Source: Legionella sp. W10-070
GTDB taxonomy: Bacteria; Pseudomonadota; Gammaproteobacteria; Legionellales; Legionellaceae
Assembly (NCBI RefSeq): GCF_900640175.1
Contig: NZ_CAAAJC010000002.1
Coordinates: 111,888 to 175,887 of the forward strand
Reading direction: 5' to 3'
DNA length: 64,000 bases
Positions 25,548 through 37,434 of this stretch are shown here, piece by piece. Under the pieces are notes generated by a model. It did no database searches and was not told the origin of the DNA. It was given only the letters and a program-made list of their open reading frames with translations. The first letter of the stretch is position 1; the number at the start of each line of letters is the position of its first letter. Made by a program: the position numbers and the translations under genes.

Positions 25548-27260
25548 ATGCCAAGTTATCAGGGAAACAAGTTAACAAAATACAAAGACAAACAGGGCGG
25601 CAAAAATAATAACAAGGTTGATGGATTTTATCGCAACCCGAAGGGAAAGGCGTTTTTTATCAAAAAGCCGGCCGACTTCAAAGAACTCTTTACAGAGCTA
25701 TTTGCCGGGCTGTTGCTGCAGGCTTTCAAACAGTGCGAGTTAATACCCAAACATTACCATAACGCCTTTGTTTGTGCCGATATCATTCAATTTGAAGATG
25801 GCTCATATGGCCTTATCCAACCCAACGTTTCATTTACAGAACTCCATAAATTAATCGGCACCAGCTACAGAGACGGTTCTGATCGTGAGCCATTCATAGA
25901 GATGATTCTTGGTCCAAGCTATTACCTGTTGCTGACAGAGCGTGAAAACTATTTCGGTCTGTCTATGGTGCTGATGATTTCATTATTGCTAGGTGATTAC
26001 AGTGTACATAGCGGTAACGTTGTTTGCCTGGAATTATCCAACAAACGGATTACCCAGTTTGCACGTATTGATTTCGGGGCTGCCTTTCGCCATTTTGGTT
26101 ATGAGGAAAATAACAAGGATATTCTTTATCCGCTTGAATACCAGGGCTGGTTTAACCCTAAAGGCTATACTAAAGGTTACTTTCTCAATTACAAGAAAAT
26201 AACTGGTCTTTTCCCAGCCATTGCAGAGAAAGCGAGGGGCTTGATAAATGAATTAAATGATGAGCTGCTTTTGAGCATTATGGCCATGGTACTGAATAAA
26301 ATTCCCGTGAACCTGATTGATGAGGTAACTAAAAATAACCTTGCTGTATATCTTGGCCTTCCCTCATTCTCCCAAGTTCGCTTTGGAACTGAAAATCCTC
26401 AGCAATTCTCTGAGGATTTTGCAGAAATAATTAATACAAGACTGAAAAAAATCAGCGAATTAAACGATCTTCTACCCCATAATAGTCGTTCGAGATTATA
26501 CCGTTCATTAAGCCTGGATAATTTTCAGGATCTGCTCCAGTCTGCTGTGGACTTATCGGTTGACCAAACGCTTTTTTTCCCCGATCAAATCGAGCACTGG
26601 CAATACGCCCTGGCCGCCAGTGAAAGTAGCTTCATTGATGTCAACACCCTTACTCTATCGCAACTGGTTGAACAATTTAATTTTTTTGTCAAAACACTTA
26701 TCAGCCAGATTGAATCCATCAATCAATATCAAGCCCATATCCGCTCAAAAAACTCAGGTAATAATTTCCCTGCCATCCCGTGTCCGGAAGCCGATATTTT
26801 ACGCCAGTACTATGCGCTGGAAGCGGATGCCACACCACGTCTGTCGCTATCATTAGACCAAAACTGCTTTAATAAAGATAAACATCCTCATTGGGATAAA
26901 ACGGAAAAAATACTGACTGCTGGTTTTAACATCATTATTATCATCAGAGTATTAAAAGAAACACAAAATTTAATTGAAATTGAACAGGAAAACCACTCTG
27001 CCATCGGTTTTTTGTCAACCAACCTTAAACAATATTTAACTTCTTTTTACGGAGACTACCAGCTGTTTCTTAATGATTTATCAAAACCGACACCGACCCA
27101 AGACCTGTCTGTGGATAAAATCGCTTCATCAGAACAGAAAACAACAAGCCAACACCGTCAGTTTTCTCTCTTTCCAGGACATGAAACATTAAGTAAAAGA
27201 GAGGAATTTGATAAAAAAAAATCTTCTTCGGAAGTACTGCCACCTGATATTATGCTTTGA
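25548..27260 (+). CDS. LepB N-terminal-like kinase-fold protein, candidate effector
   Basis: A 570-residue protein closely resembling the N-terminal domain of the Legionella effector LepB, reported as a phosphatidylinositol 4-kinase. Kinase-like elements: AFFIKKPADFKELFTELFAG (about 35-54, beta-3 lysine), LLLGDYSVHSGNVVC (147-160; D150, N157, like the catalytic loop of lipid kinases) and RIDFGAAFRHFG (173-184; a DFG triad). The RabGAP domain of full LepB (about 1,300 residues) is absent; the rest is helical. The C-terminal 30 residues are charged and Glu/Ser-rich, as in Dot/Icm signals. Effector status is inferred. Confidence 0.72.
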   Translation: MPSYQGNKLTKYKDKQGGKNNNKVDGFYRNPKGKAFFIKKPADFKELFTELFAGLLLQAFKQCELIPKHYHNAFVCADIIQFEDGSYGLIQPNVSFTELHKLIGTSYRDGSDREPFIEMILGPSYYLLLTERENYFGLSMVLMISLLLGDYSVHSGNVVCLELSNKRITQFARIDFGAAFRHFGYEENNKDILYPLEYQGWFNPKGYTKGYFLNYKKITGLFPAIAEKARGLINELNDELLLSIMAMVLNKIPVNLIDEVTKNNLAVYLGLPSFSQVRFGTENPQQFSEDFAEIINTRLKKISELNDLLPHNSRSRLYRSLSLDNFQDLLQSAVDLSVDQTLFFPDQIEHWQYALAASESSFIDVNTLTLSQLVEQFNFFVKTLISQIESINQYQAHIRSKNSGNNFPAIPCPEADILRQYYALEADATPRLSLSLDQNCFNKDKHPHWDKTEKILTAGFNIIIIIRVLKETQNLIEIEQENHSAIGFLSTNLKQYLTSFYGDYQLFLNDLSKPTPTQDLSVDKIASSEQKTTSQHRQFSLFPGHETLSKREEFDKKKSSSEVLPPDIML

Positions 27261-27290
27261 CATTCATTCAATGCTTTCCTGAAATCATTA

Positions 27291-27319
27291 TTCGCAAAAT
27301 AATTCAGCAGGAGTATAAT
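27291..27319 (+). promoter_or_regulatory. Candidate promoter for the licD operon
   Basis: A perfect TATAAT -10 (27314-27319) is preceded at 17 bases by TTCGCA (-35, 4 of 6). The predicted start of transcription is near 27326, about 25 bases before the licD ATG. Confidence 0.5.
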
Positions 27320-27350
27320 TAATTTCTTTTTCATCCAAGGCAAGTTACTT

Positions 27351-28214
27351 ATGGCTGGTCAGGAAAACCGAACTCAATCGTATTCAGCAGAAACTGCACA
27401 ACAAGATGGCCGATTAAGGCAAGCACAACTAAAGATGTTAAGCATGCTTGAAGTCATTGATAGCATTTGCGTGAAACACAAATTAGACTATTGGCTTGAA
27501 GGAGGCACCCTTTTAGGTGCTGTTCGCCATCAGGGATTTATTCCCTGGGATGACGATTTGGACATTTCTATGCCCCGCGAAAGTTATGACGCTTTTCTTC
27601 GTCTTGCCCCGTCTGAAATACCAAAAACTACATGGCTACAAACAGCCCATACTGATCCTGGTTATTTTAATTTATCAGTCCCGCTAAAAATCAGAGACTG
27701 TGGCAGCCGTTTTGTTGAACTGCATGAGAACGGCAACGAGCCTTACAATCAGGGGATATTTATTGATGTTTTTGTCTACGATAAGCTGCCTGCCAACCCT
27801 AAAAAACGCAAGCGCTACAAATTTATAGCCAAGAAGCTCTTGCGCCTGTTACGCCATAAGTACAGTACGCTGGCCATGGGGCATCATGCAGGATTATATC
27901 GAGTGATTGGCAGCCTGTTACCAAAAGCATTTCTTGAAAGTAACCTGCAGGCAATTATTGATAAAGCAAACAATGAACCAGACAATTATTTGGGTTATGG
28001 TTATGATTGCGTCAATACCAACCTCGTCACCTATGATGACATCTATCCCTTAAAGCGGGTCCCTTTTGAAACAGGCGAATTTTATATTGCCAACAAAGCC
28101 GAAGTGATCCTGACCCAGCTTTATGGGGATTATATGTCCTTACCCCCTGAGCATACACGAACAATGAAGCATTGCCGTGAATTAAGGCCTTATATAGATG
28201 GAGTATCGTCATGA
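27351..28214 (+). CDS. LicD family phosphotransferase-like protein
   Basis: A 287-residue LicD/nucleotidyltransferase-fold protein. The family signature YWLEGGTLLGAVRHQGF (47-63) and WDDDLDISMPRESYD (66-80) is intact and includes the metal-binding acidic cluster. LicD proteins transfer phosphocholine or a similar phospho-alcohol onto surface glycans. The stop overlaps the start of the HAD/nucleotidyltransferase gene by four bases, so the second gene probably supplies the activated donor. A role in LPS decoration is inference. Confidence 0.87.
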   Translation: MAGQENRTQSYSAETAQQDGRLRQAQLKMLSMLEVIDSICVKHKLDYWLEGGTLLGAVRHQGFIPWDDDLDISMPRESYDAFLRLAPSEIPKTTWLQTAHTDPGYFNLSVPLKIRDCGSRFVELHENGNEPYNQGIFIDVFVYDKLPANPKKRKRYKFIAKKLLRLLRHKYSTLAMGHHAGLYRVIGSLLPKAFLESNLQAIIDKANNEPDNYLGYGYDCVNTNLVTYDDIYPLKRVPFETGEFYIANKAEVILTQLYGDYMSLPPEHTRTMKHCRELRPYIDGVSS

Positions 28215-29638
28215 GAACCAAACTGGTTATTTTTGATTTGGATGGAGTACTGGTCGATTCACGGGAACATCATTTTATAGCATTAAACAGAGCATTGGCT
28301 GAAATTGATGATCGCTACGTCATATCAAAAAAAGATCACCTGCAACTATTCGATGGCCTCAGTACCCAGCATAAATTAAACTTACTCACCAGGGAACGTG
28401 GATTAGATAGCAACCTGCACCAGCAAATCTGGCAAAGAAAGCAGGAATTAACCTTTAAGGTTATTGAGGAGTGCCTTAAACCCGACCCGCAGATTATCCA
28501 GGTATTTCAGCAGCTTAAGGCTGACGGATTAAAAATTTATGTTTGCTCTAATTCCATTCGTGAAACAGTTAAACTTATCTTGCTAAAGATGGGATTGATG
28601 GAATATGTGGATTATTTTATTTCAAATCAGGATGTTCTCTCAGCGAAACCCCACCCGGAAATGTACTGGCTGGCAATGATAAAAGAAAAAGTCTTGCCGA
28701 AGGAAACCCTGATCGTTGAAGACTCCTACGTAGGACGAACTGCCGCTCTCTCCTCTGGAGCCAATCTGTGCGCTGTAAAAAGCCCGGCGGAAGTGACCCT
28801 CTCTAAAATTTACCATGACCTGCAACGCCAGATAAAATCAGCCAAATGGCACGATAATACACTCAATGTCTTAATCCCTATGTCCGGGGCAGGCAGCCGC
28901 TTTGTCTCTGCAGGGTTCACCTTTCCCAAGCCACTGATTAGTATTGGTGAAAAGCCAATGATCCAACTGGCAGTTGAAAATCTAAACGTCGAAGCCAATT
29001 TTATTTTTATTGTCCGTCGCGATCATTATGAAACTTACCACCTGGAATCAATGCTGAAAATTATAGCACCAGGCTGCAAGATAGTGATTACCGATGGCAT
29101 CACAGAAGGTGCCTGCTGCAGTACCCTGCTGGCTGCGGAGTATATTGATAATAATGCCCCTTTACTGATCGCAAACTCTGATCAATACGTCGAATGGGAA
29201 AGCGGTGCTTTCTTCCACGCGATGAATGCACCTAACATTGATGGCGGTATTCTCACGTTTGAAAGCACTCACCCCAAATGGAGCTATATTCGTCTCGATG
29301 AACATGCTAATGTAGCGTTATTGCGTGAAAAGGAAGTCATTTCCAATCAGGCAACCGTTGGCATTTATTACTGGACTCATGGCAGCGACTATGTCCGGTA
29401 TGCCCGACAGATGATAGCTAAGAATATACGTGTTAATAACGAATTTTATGTAGCACCAGTGTATAACGAAGCTATAGCCGATGGAATGAAGTTTAAGGCC
29501 TATGCTGTCGATAGAATGTGGGGACTGGGTACGCCTGAAGATTTGCAGCACTTTCTCAATAACCATCCTGAGACAGGTAAAGAACCATTCCCCAATATGT
29601 GCCTGAAAAATTCCCTCAAAGGCAGGGCAGAAGCATAG
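28211..29638 (+). CDS. HAD hydrolase fused to a nucleotidyltransferase
   Basis: A 475-residue two-domain protein. The N-terminal half is a HAD phosphatase: VIFDLDGVLVDS (D9, D11), VCSNSIRET, SAKPHPEMYW and IVEDSYVGRTAAL. From about residue 217 the C-terminal half is a sugar/choline-phosphate nucleotidyltransferase: NVLIPMSGAGSRF, FPKPLISIGEKPMIQ and the metal-binding IANSDQYVEW. The fusion suggests linked dephosphorylation and NTP-dependent activation in one pathway. Co-transcription with licD points to synthesis of a nucleotide-activated donor for surface glycans. Confidence 0.82.
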   Translation: MRTKLVIFDLDGVLVDSREHHFIALNRALAEIDDRYVISKKDHLQLFDGLSTQHKLNLLTRERGLDSNLHQQIWQRKQELTFKVIEECLKPDPQIIQVFQQLKADGLKIYVCSNSIRETVKLILLKMGLMEYVDYFISNQDVLSAKPHPEMYWLAMIKEKVLPKETLIVEDSYVGRTAALSSGANLCAVKSPAEVTLSKIYHDLQRQIKSAKWHDNTLNVLIPMSGAGSRFVSAGFTFPKPLISIGEKPMIQLAVENLNVEANFIFIVRRDHYETYHLESMLKIIAPGCKIVITDGITEGACCSTLLAAEYIDNNAPLLIANSDQYVEWESGAFFHAMNAPNIDGGILTFESTHPKWSYIRLDEHANVALLREKEVISNQATVGIYYWTHGSDYVRYARQMIAKNIRVNNEFYVAPVYNEAIADGMKFKAYAVDRMWGLGTPEDLQHFLNNHPETGKEPFPNMCLKNSLKGRAEA

Positions 29639-29694
29639 TCAGGAAGCAGTTGAGGGGGCAATAAGAAATTAACTCATTATGGAGGAGAAATTAC

Positions 29695-30471
29695 ATGCAA
29701 CTGTTTGATCCTGATAAATTGCTGCATCTTATCTATGCTGTCAGTTTATTTTCCCTTGGCTACCTTGTCTCCAGGCGAATCGCTTCTTTTGCTGAAAATA
29801 CCCTTGGCAAACACTTTTCCAGACACCAGAGCCAGTTACTTAAGCGTTTTCTTTTTTATGGGCTTTATACTGTCTTCTTTATTGCCAGCCTGCAGCAGCT
29901 GGGATTCAAACTAGGAGTATTATTGGGCGCCGCAGGCATATTTACCATAGCCATTAGTTTTGCCTCGCAAACGGCTGCTTCTAATTTAATCAGTGGCATT
30001 TTTTTACTTTTTGAACAACCGTTTAAGATTGGCGATGCCCTGGAGGTAAAAGGAATCAACGGTGTTGTCGATTCAATTGATTTACTGTCAACCAAGTTAA
30101 AGACGCCTGATAATAAACTGGTGCGCATACCGAATGAAACCTTGATTAAATCGGAAATAACCAACTTAAGTTACTTTGCTACCCGCAGAATTGACCTGAT
30201 TATCGGCGTTGCTTATGAATGTGATATTGCCCATGTGAAATCAATGTTGATGGCAATTGCCGAAAGTTGCGATAAGGTGTTGCAAGAGCCGGCTCCTTAC
30301 GTCACCATTGACAATTTCGCTAATTCCACTGTAGAACTTAAATTCATGATTTGGGTCAATACGGCTGATGTTTCCACAATTCGCAACATTTTACAGGAAA
30401 AAATCAAACAGCAGTTTGATGATGAGGGAATAGAAATTCCTCTGCCACAGGCTACAATCCACCGGGCATAA
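29695..30471 (+). CDS. Small-conductance mechanosensitive channel family protein
   Basis: A 258-residue MscS-family channel. Hydrophobic segments lie at about 10-30 and 50-70, followed by the pore helix LGAAGIFTIAISFASQTAASNLISGIFLLFEQPF (about 78-110), rich in Gly/Ala as in TM3 of MscS. The cytoplasmic beta domain continues with KIGDALEVKG. It has fewer membrane helices than large MscS homologues. It probably relieves hypoosmotic stress. The ydjM-like gene starts one base after its stop. Confidence 0.88.
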   Translation: MQLFDPDKLLHLIYAVSLFSLGYLVSRRIASFAENTLGKHFSRHQSQLLKRFLFYGLYTVFFIASLQQLGFKLGVLLGAAGIFTIAISFASQTAASNLISGIFLLFEQPFKIGDALEVKGINGVVDSIDLLSTKLKTPDNKLVRIPNETLIKSEITNLSYFATRRIDLIIGVAYECDIAHVKSMLMAIAESCDKVLQEPAPYVTIDNFANSTVELKFMIWVNTADVSTIRNILQEKIKQQFDDEGIEIPLPQATIHRA

Positions 30472-30472
30472 T

Positions 30473-31423
30473 ATGGATCCCATTACGCAAGGTGCCCTGG
30501 GTGCAGCTTGTGCCCAGGCAGTTTTGCATAACCAGGACAGGCGTAATGCCTGGATCGCAGGTGGCCTGGCAGGGATGGCGGCTGACCTGGATATCCTGAT
30601 TAACTCCCCCCATGATCCGTTATTATTTTTACTTTACCATCGCCATTTTAGTCATTCGCTTTTTTTTATTCCTGTTGGCGGCACTCTGGTTGCTCTGGCT
30701 TTAATGATTTTTAAGCGTTTTCGTCCTCATTGGCAATTTACTTTCCTGGCCTCTCTTATTGGTTATGCAACCCATGGTTTGCTTGATGCCTTTACCCATT
30801 ACGGCACTGTACTATATTGGCCCTTTACAGATAAAAGAGTCAGCTGGGATATTATTTCCATAATAGATCCTTTTTTTACCATCCCTTTGCTATTAGGGAT
30901 AACCTGGACAATTATAAACAAAAAGCGGCTGGGAGTGCTCATTGGTCTTGCCATAGCGGGTTTGTTCTTATTGTTTAATACTGTACAGCATCATCGTGCG
31001 ATACTTGCCGCCCAAACCTTTTTTGAGAAAAAACATTGGCAAACCAACAGGCTGCGTGTATTCCCCAAGTTAGCCAGTTCAACTAGTTGGCGGGGAATTG
31101 CAACAAGAAACCAGCGATTCCTTGCCCTTAACGTTTCTGTTCCCCTCACAGAACCGGCTCACGCTTCATTAGTTGCAGATTATCCTCTTTTAAAAGGAAC
31201 GGAAATACCGGATTATGTTAGAAATTCGCCTACCCTTTTACGTGATCTGGCAGTTTTTAACTGGTTTTGCGATGGTTATCTTATTTTAGTTAACAAGCTG
31301 CCGTTAACCCTTGCAGACGGCCGTTTCCTGCTGGGTGAAAACCCAGCGATTGCTCTATGGGGAATTCAATTTTTACCTGATGCCCAACATGTTCGCAAGC
31401 TTAATTTGATTAATATTGGATAA
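30473..31423 (+). CDS. YdjM/LexA-regulated-type membrane metal-dependent hydrolase
   Basis: A 316-residue integral membrane protein. It has the YdjM/YbcI family opening MDPITQGALGAACAQA, followed by GLAGMAADLDIL and YHRHFSHSLFFIPVG, whose His and Asp residues could bind metal, and later THGLLDAFTHYGTVLYWPF. About four membrane helices are visible. The enzyme activity of this family has not been established well, so the hydrolase label rests on family naming only. It is packed tightly between mscS and cinA. Confidence 0.85.
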   Translation: MDPITQGALGAACAQAVLHNQDRRNAWIAGGLAGMAADLDILINSPHDPLLFLLYHRHFSHSLFFIPVGGTLVALALMIFKRFRPHWQFTFLASLIGYATHGLLDAFTHYGTVLYWPFTDKRVSWDIISIIDPFFTIPLLLGITWTIINKKRLGVLIGLAIAGLFLLFNTVQHHRAILAAQTFFEKKHWQTNRLRVFPKLASSTSWRGIATRNQRFLALNVSVPLTEPAHASLVADYPLLKGTEIPDYVRNSPTLLRDLAVFNWFCDGYLILVNKLPLTLADGRFLLGENPAIALWGIQFLPDAQHVRKLNLINIG

Positions 31424-31427
31424 TAAA

Positions 31428-33596
<2,169 letters not shown>

Positions 33597-33658
33597 TCAA
33601 AATAAACCCTCAAAAACGCCCCCCTGAACAGCACCTTTGTTCTGTAGATATAAACTGC

Positions 33659-33925
33659 TTATTGTTTCTGGGCAGCAACAATAGTAACGTATTTGCGGTT
33701 CTTTTCACCCTTAACAGTAAACTGTACCGTACCTTCTACTAATGCATACAGTGTATGATCACGGCCACAACCCACACCTTCTCCCGGGTGAAAACGAGTA
33801 CCGCGCTGACGCACAAGAATTTCACCTGCATTGACCATTTGGCCACCATAGCGCTTGACACCAAGGTACTTAGGATTTGAATCGCGCCCGTTACGAGTAC
33901 TACCACCTGCTTTCTTATGAGCCAT
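33659..33925 (-). CDS. rpmA: Ribosomal protein bL27
   Basis: An 88-residue large-subunit protein near the peptidyl-transferase centre. The N-terminus [19 protein letters not shown] and the body [14 protein letters not shown] and [24 protein letters not shown] are diagnostic. A good GGGGAAAG ribosome site is present. It follows rplU by 12 bases. Confidence 0.98.
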   Translation of the reverse strand: MAHKKAGGSTRNGRDSNPKYLGVKRYGGQMVNAGEILVRQRGTRFHPGEGVGCGRDHTLYALVEGTVQFTVKGEKNRKYVTIVAAQKQ

Positions 33926-33937
33926 TTCTTTCCCCTC

Positions 33938-34249
33938 TTACTGACTAATCGCAGTAATTTTTACTTGTGTATAATATTGTCGATGGCCCATTTGTTTCAT
34001 ATGGTGCTTACGACGACGGAATTTAATAATTTTAATCTTCTTATGACGGGCATGAGCAAGCACTTCGGCCTTAACCACGGCATTTTTGACAAGTGGTGCG
34101 CCACAAGTGAACTTGTCACCATCAGCAATCATCAGCACCTCAGAAAAACTGACCTCATTACCAACCTCATCAGACAGCAATTCCAACTTAAGTACATCGC
34201 CTTCTTTTACACGGTATTGCTTACCACCCGTCTTAATCACAGCATACAT
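33938..34249 (-). CDS. rplU: Ribosomal protein bL21
   Basis: A 103-residue large-subunit protein. MYAVIKTGGKQYRVKEGDVLKLE and FRRRKHHMKQMGHRQYYTQVKI are characteristic. The start at 34249 follows GGAG; the open frame extends 7 codons further upstream without a ribosome site. It is the first gene of rplU-rpmA. Confidence 0.97.
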   Translation of the reverse strand: MYAVIKTGGKQYRVKEGDVLKLELLSDEVGNEVSFSEVLMIADGDKFTCGAPLVKNAVVKAEVLAHARHKKIKIIKFRRRKHHMKQMGHRQYYTQVKITAISQ

Positions 34250-34432
34250 AGCTATTCTCCAACGCGCCAAACGGCTTTCACAAATTCAACAAAGTGGCAT
34301 ATTCTATGAAATTACCGCAACGACTTCAAGTTGATTTTAAATTATTATATACTACGTCGCCTTTTCCTGCTTTTTAGGTGTGTCCTGGTCGCGGGCAAAT
34401 AAAGGGCTTTACTTACATTTACGGAGACTACA

Positions 34433-35062
34433 ATGTCATCAATTATTTTAGAAGCTGAATCAAGAAACGATATAGGGAAAGGTGCGAGCCGCCGCCTGCG
34501 TCGTCTTGAAAATAAAGTCCCTGCAGTTTTATACGGGGGTGATAAAGAACCTAAAACGTTAAATCTGCTGCATAATAAGGTCATCAAGGCACTGGAAAAT
34601 GAAAGCATTTACTCAAGTGTGTTTGACTTAAAGGTTGATGGTAAGGTTGAGCACGTTATCCTGAAAGACTTGCAACGCCATCCTTACAAGCCTGTTGTTC
34701 TGCATATGGATCTGCAGCGTGTTTCTGCAAAAGATGTCCTGGTAAAAAATATCCCTGTTCATTTCATTAATGAAGAATCCTCAAAAGGTGTCAAGGCAGG
34801 CGGTATTATTACCCACACAATGACCCAGGTAGAAGTTCGCTGCCAGGCAAAAAATTTACCTGAATTTATTGAAGTTGACATGGCTAATGTCGGCATGGAT
34901 GAGGTTGTTCATTTATCCGATTTAAAACTTCCAAAAGGGGTACAATTAACAATTGATATCGCTGATGGCAGCCATAACTTACCCGTTGTCAGTATTCATG
35001 CTCCAAAGGGTGGTCCAGTTGAAGAAGAAACAGCTGCCCCAGAGGAAGAAAGCGCAGAGTAA
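34433..35062 (+). CDS. rplY: Ribosomal protein bL25 (CTC form)
   Basis: A 209-residue 5S-rRNA-binding protein of the long TL5/CTC type: an N-terminal L25 domain (IGKGASRRLRRLENKVPAVLYGG) and a C-terminal beta domain ending in an acidic tail (EEETAAPEEESAE). E. coli L25 has only the first domain (94 residues); the long form is usual in Legionella and many other bacteria. It is followed by pth and ychF in the same direction, a common order. Confidence 0.95.
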   Translation: MSSIILEAESRNDIGKGASRRLRRLENKVPAVLYGGDKEPKTLNLLHNKVIKALENESIYSSVFDLKVDGKVEHVILKDLQRHPYKPVVLHMDLQRVSAKDVLVKNIPVHFINEESSKGVKAGGIITHTMTQVEVRCQAKNLPEFIEVDMANVGMDEVVHLSDLKLPKGVQLTIDIADGSHNLPVVSIHAPKGGPVEEETAAPEEESAE

Positions 35063-35294
35063 CATAACATCATACTGCAAGGTAAAAGAATACCAGGATG
35101 GTATGGGTTCACCTAAATTCTTGTCTGTTCCTGGGTTTGGCAAAAAAGGCTTCGCTGCTGGAGCCTTGTGCTAAACTCAGCAAGACAAGAGGGTTCTGTG
35201 GCTCAAAATATAATTGGCTCACAGAGCCTGAACAAGACAGCTTTTCCTTGAGTCCGCGTTGCTTTCCAATTAAGAGATAATTTATAGAAATCTC

Positions 35295-35864
35295 ATGGCA
35301 ATTAAATTAATCATTGGCCTGCGTAATCCCGGGTCGACCTATGAACATACACGGCATAATGCCGGTGGATGGTTTGTTGAAGCACTCGCCCGACACTATG
35401 ATGCTTCGTTTAAAACCGACAAAAAACTGCATGGTGAATTAACCAATTTAGTAATCAATAGTCATCCCTGCAAGGCATTGTTACCATTAACTTTTATGAA
35501 CCATAGCGGTTTGCCTGCAAGAGAGGTAAGCCAGTTTTACCGGATTGATGCCAGTGAAATTCTCGTGGTTCATGATGAACTTGACCTGCCAGCCGGGCGA
35601 ATAAAAATAAAAACAGGCGGCGGGCATGGTGGACATAATGGCTTGCGCGACATCATGACCCAACTTGGAAGATCAGATTTTCATCGCTTGCGAATCGGCA
35701 TTGGCCACCCCGGACATAAAGAACTGGTACTAAACTATGTGCTGGGAAAACCGTCTCCCGATGATCGTCAACTGATAGTGGAGGCGATTGACAGAGGCGT
35801 GGCGGCGATACCAACAGTAGTAACAGGCACCATTGCTGCAGCAATGAATTTATTAAATGGCTAG
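35295..35864 (+). CDS. pth: Peptidyl-tRNA hydrolase
   Basis: A 189-residue cytosolic enzyme that recycles peptidyl-tRNA dropped from ribosomes. Conserved features are [22 protein letters not shown] (with the catalytic His and the essential Asn), [45 protein letters not shown] and RIGIGHPG. The 232 bases between rplY and pth hold no convincing gene. Confidence 0.95.
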   Translation: MAIKLIIGLRNPGSTYEHTRHNAGGWFVEALARHYDASFKTDKKLHGELTNLVINSHPCKALLPLTFMNHSGLPAREVSQFYRIDASEILVVHDELDLPAGRIKIKTGGGHGGHNGLRDIMTQLGRSDFHRLRIGIGHPGHKELVLNYVLGKPSPDDRQLIVEAIDRGVAAIPTVVTGTIAAAMNLLNG

Positions 35865-35920
35865 AATCTTATTGGCAACTATTCTCAAACATTAAGATTA
35901 TAAAAATTGAGGTGAAAATT

Positions 35921-37012
35921 ATGGGATTTAAATGTGGGATAGTCGGGTTGCCCAATGTAGGCAAATCCACCTTGTTTAATGCCTTAACAAAAGCAGGTAT
36001 TGAAGCATCCAATTATCCCTTCTGTACCATCGAACCCAATGTGGGCATTGTTACTGTCCCCGATCCACGATTGGATGCGCTGGCTGAAATAGTAAAACCA
36101 CAGCAAACACTACCTGCAACCATGCAATTTGTCGATATTGCGGGGCTGGTGAAGGGTGCATCCAGTGGAGAGGGATTGGGTAACCAGTTTTTAGCCAATA
36201 TCCGGGAAACGGACGCCATTGCCCATGTTGTTCGTTGTTTTGAAAATACAGACGTTATTCATGTGGAGGGAAAGGTAGAGCCTTTAAGTGATATTGAAGT
36301 GATCAACACTGAACTTGCATTAGCCGATATGGAATCCGTTGAAAAGGCATTGAATAAAGCGAACAAAAACAGTAAGAGCGGTAATAAAGAAGCATTATTT
36401 GAAAAACAGACATTAGAAAAAGTAAAAGTCCATTTGGATGAAGGACTTCCGGTAAGGACTTTAACACTAACCAATGAGGAAGAAACCCTGGTTCGCCGTC
36501 TGTTTTTACTTACTGCAAAACCCGTACTTTATATCGCCAATGTTGATGATAATGGCTATACCAATAATGTGCTTTTGGATCAGGTTACAGCACTGGCCGC
36601 CAACGAAGGAGCAAGTATTGTCGCCTTATGTGCTTCAACTGAGGCTGAACTAATGGATTTGGATGAGGAAGAGCGTCAGGAATTTATGGCTGATTTGGGC
36701 CTTGAAGAACCCGGTTTGCATCGAGTTATCCGTGCAGGCTATCAATTGTTGGGATTACAAACCTATTTTACTGCAGGCGTTAAAGAAGTACGGGCCTGGA
36801 CTATACCTAAGGGAGCAACAGCACCCCAGGCAGCTGGAGTTATTCATTCAGACTTCGAGAAAGGTTTTATTCGCGCAGAAGTAATCTCCTATGAAGCGTT
36901 TATCGCCCACCGCGGCGAACAGGGTGCAAAAGAAGCAGGAAAATTAAGGTTAGAGGGTAAGGATTATGTCGTTTGCGATGGAGACGTAATGCATTTCCGC
37001 TTTAATGTCTAA
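35921..37012 (+). CDS. ychF: Redox-regulated ATPase YchF
   Basis: A 363-residue Obg-family ATPase (OLA1 homologue) that binds the ribosome and responds to oxidative stress. G1 is [19 protein letters not shown]3 is [25 protein letters not shown]; the G4-equivalent reads NVDDN (rather than the NKxD of GTPases), as expected for an ATP-preferring member. The TGS domain and C-terminal helix end in [13 protein letters not shown] at 35912 is the first possible start; the ATG at 35921 follows GAGGTG and gives the standard [12 protein letters not shown]. Confidence 0.96.
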   Translation: MGFKCGIVGLPNVGKSTLFNALTKAGIEASNYPFCTIEPNVGIVTVPDPRLDALAEIVKPQQTLPATMQFVDIAGLVKGASSGEGLGNQFLANIRETDAIAHVVRCFENTDVIHVEGKVEPLSDIEVINTELALADMESVEKALNKANKNSKSGNKEALFEKQTLEKVKVHLDEGLPVRTLTLTNEEETLVRRLFLLTAKPVLYIANVDDNGYTNNVLLDQVTALAANEGASIVALCASTEAELMDLDEEERQEFMADLGLEEPGLHRVIRAGYQLLGLQTYFTAGVKEVRAWTIPKGATAPQAAGVIHSDFEKGFIRAEVISYEAFIAHRGEQGAKEAGKLRLEGKDYVVCDGDVMHFRFNV

Positions 37013-37038
37013 ACCAGACTGCTATCCCCTTGACTGTC

Positions 37039-37062
37039 GGAAGAGGTTGATTCTCCTCTTCC
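37039..37062 (+). terminator. Hairpin downstream of ychF
   Basis: Perfect 8-bp arms (GGAAGAGG and CCTCTTCC) with an 8-base loop, 27 bases past the ychF stop. The T-run after it is weak. Confidence 0.5.
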
Positions 37063-37325
37063 AATGGTTCTATATCAATTTGCTGAAGTGATTTTCCAGC
37101 ATCAATATAAGAAAATGCAAAGCTAAAGTCTCGTAACTCCATTTCCAAGGTAGACTTTTCTGTCCTATGGAAAAGATAAGCCAGTTTTTAACCGCGCTAA
37201 TGGCCCTGTTTACCGATGAGTCAGTAATTATTTGAAGCTGGTAATACAGGACATCCAGCACTTTTCCCTGATAAAGCACTTCTTATTCCTTAGTCAACTG
37301 GCTGCTGGCGCTCCACCCATCCTAT

Positions 37326-37360
37326 AACTTTCAAGGAAAAACCGCAGTTTAAGGCGCACC
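37326..37360 (+). repeat. Interspersed repeat copy
   Basis: A 35-base copy of the family seen at 18557-18591. The shared portion includes GGAAAAACCGCAGTTT; both copies are also preceded by ACCCATCC within 20 bases. The 3' end diverges (AAGGCGCACC against TAATCGCACC). Confidence 0.65.
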
Positions 37361-37377
37361 CCTTGACGCTTTTAAAC

Positions 37378-37406
37378 TTGACATTATTTCAAGCCACCCT
37401 TAGCAT
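37378..37406 (+). promoter_or_regulatory. Candidate sigma-70 promoter for ispB
   Basis: A perfect TTGACA (37378-37383), a 17-base spacer and TAGCAT (37401-37406). Transcription would begin about 20 bases before the ispB start codon at 37435. Confidence 0.6.
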
Positions 37407-37434
37407 GCATAAATTCCAGGCCAGAGGATAAATA

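Larger units (their letters stand above)
37013..37434. other. Intergenic region ychF-ispB without gene
   Basis: 422 bases. It holds an 8-bp hairpin (37039-37062), one copy of an interspersed repeat (37326-37360) and a promoter for ispB (37378-37406). A short reading frame on the minus strand has no ribosome site or recognisable product. Nothing else stands out. Confidence 0.7.

Noticed and set aside
35063..35294. Short plus-strand frames between rplY and pth
   Set aside because: No start with a ribosome site, no recognisable protein and no clean hairpin; only imperfect GGTTCTGTGGCTC/GGCTCACAGAGCC-type symmetry.
37070..37279. A 69-codon minus-strand frame between ychF and ispB
   Set aside because: Low-complexity, no ribosome site and no family resemblance; probably chance in AT-rich spacer DNA.
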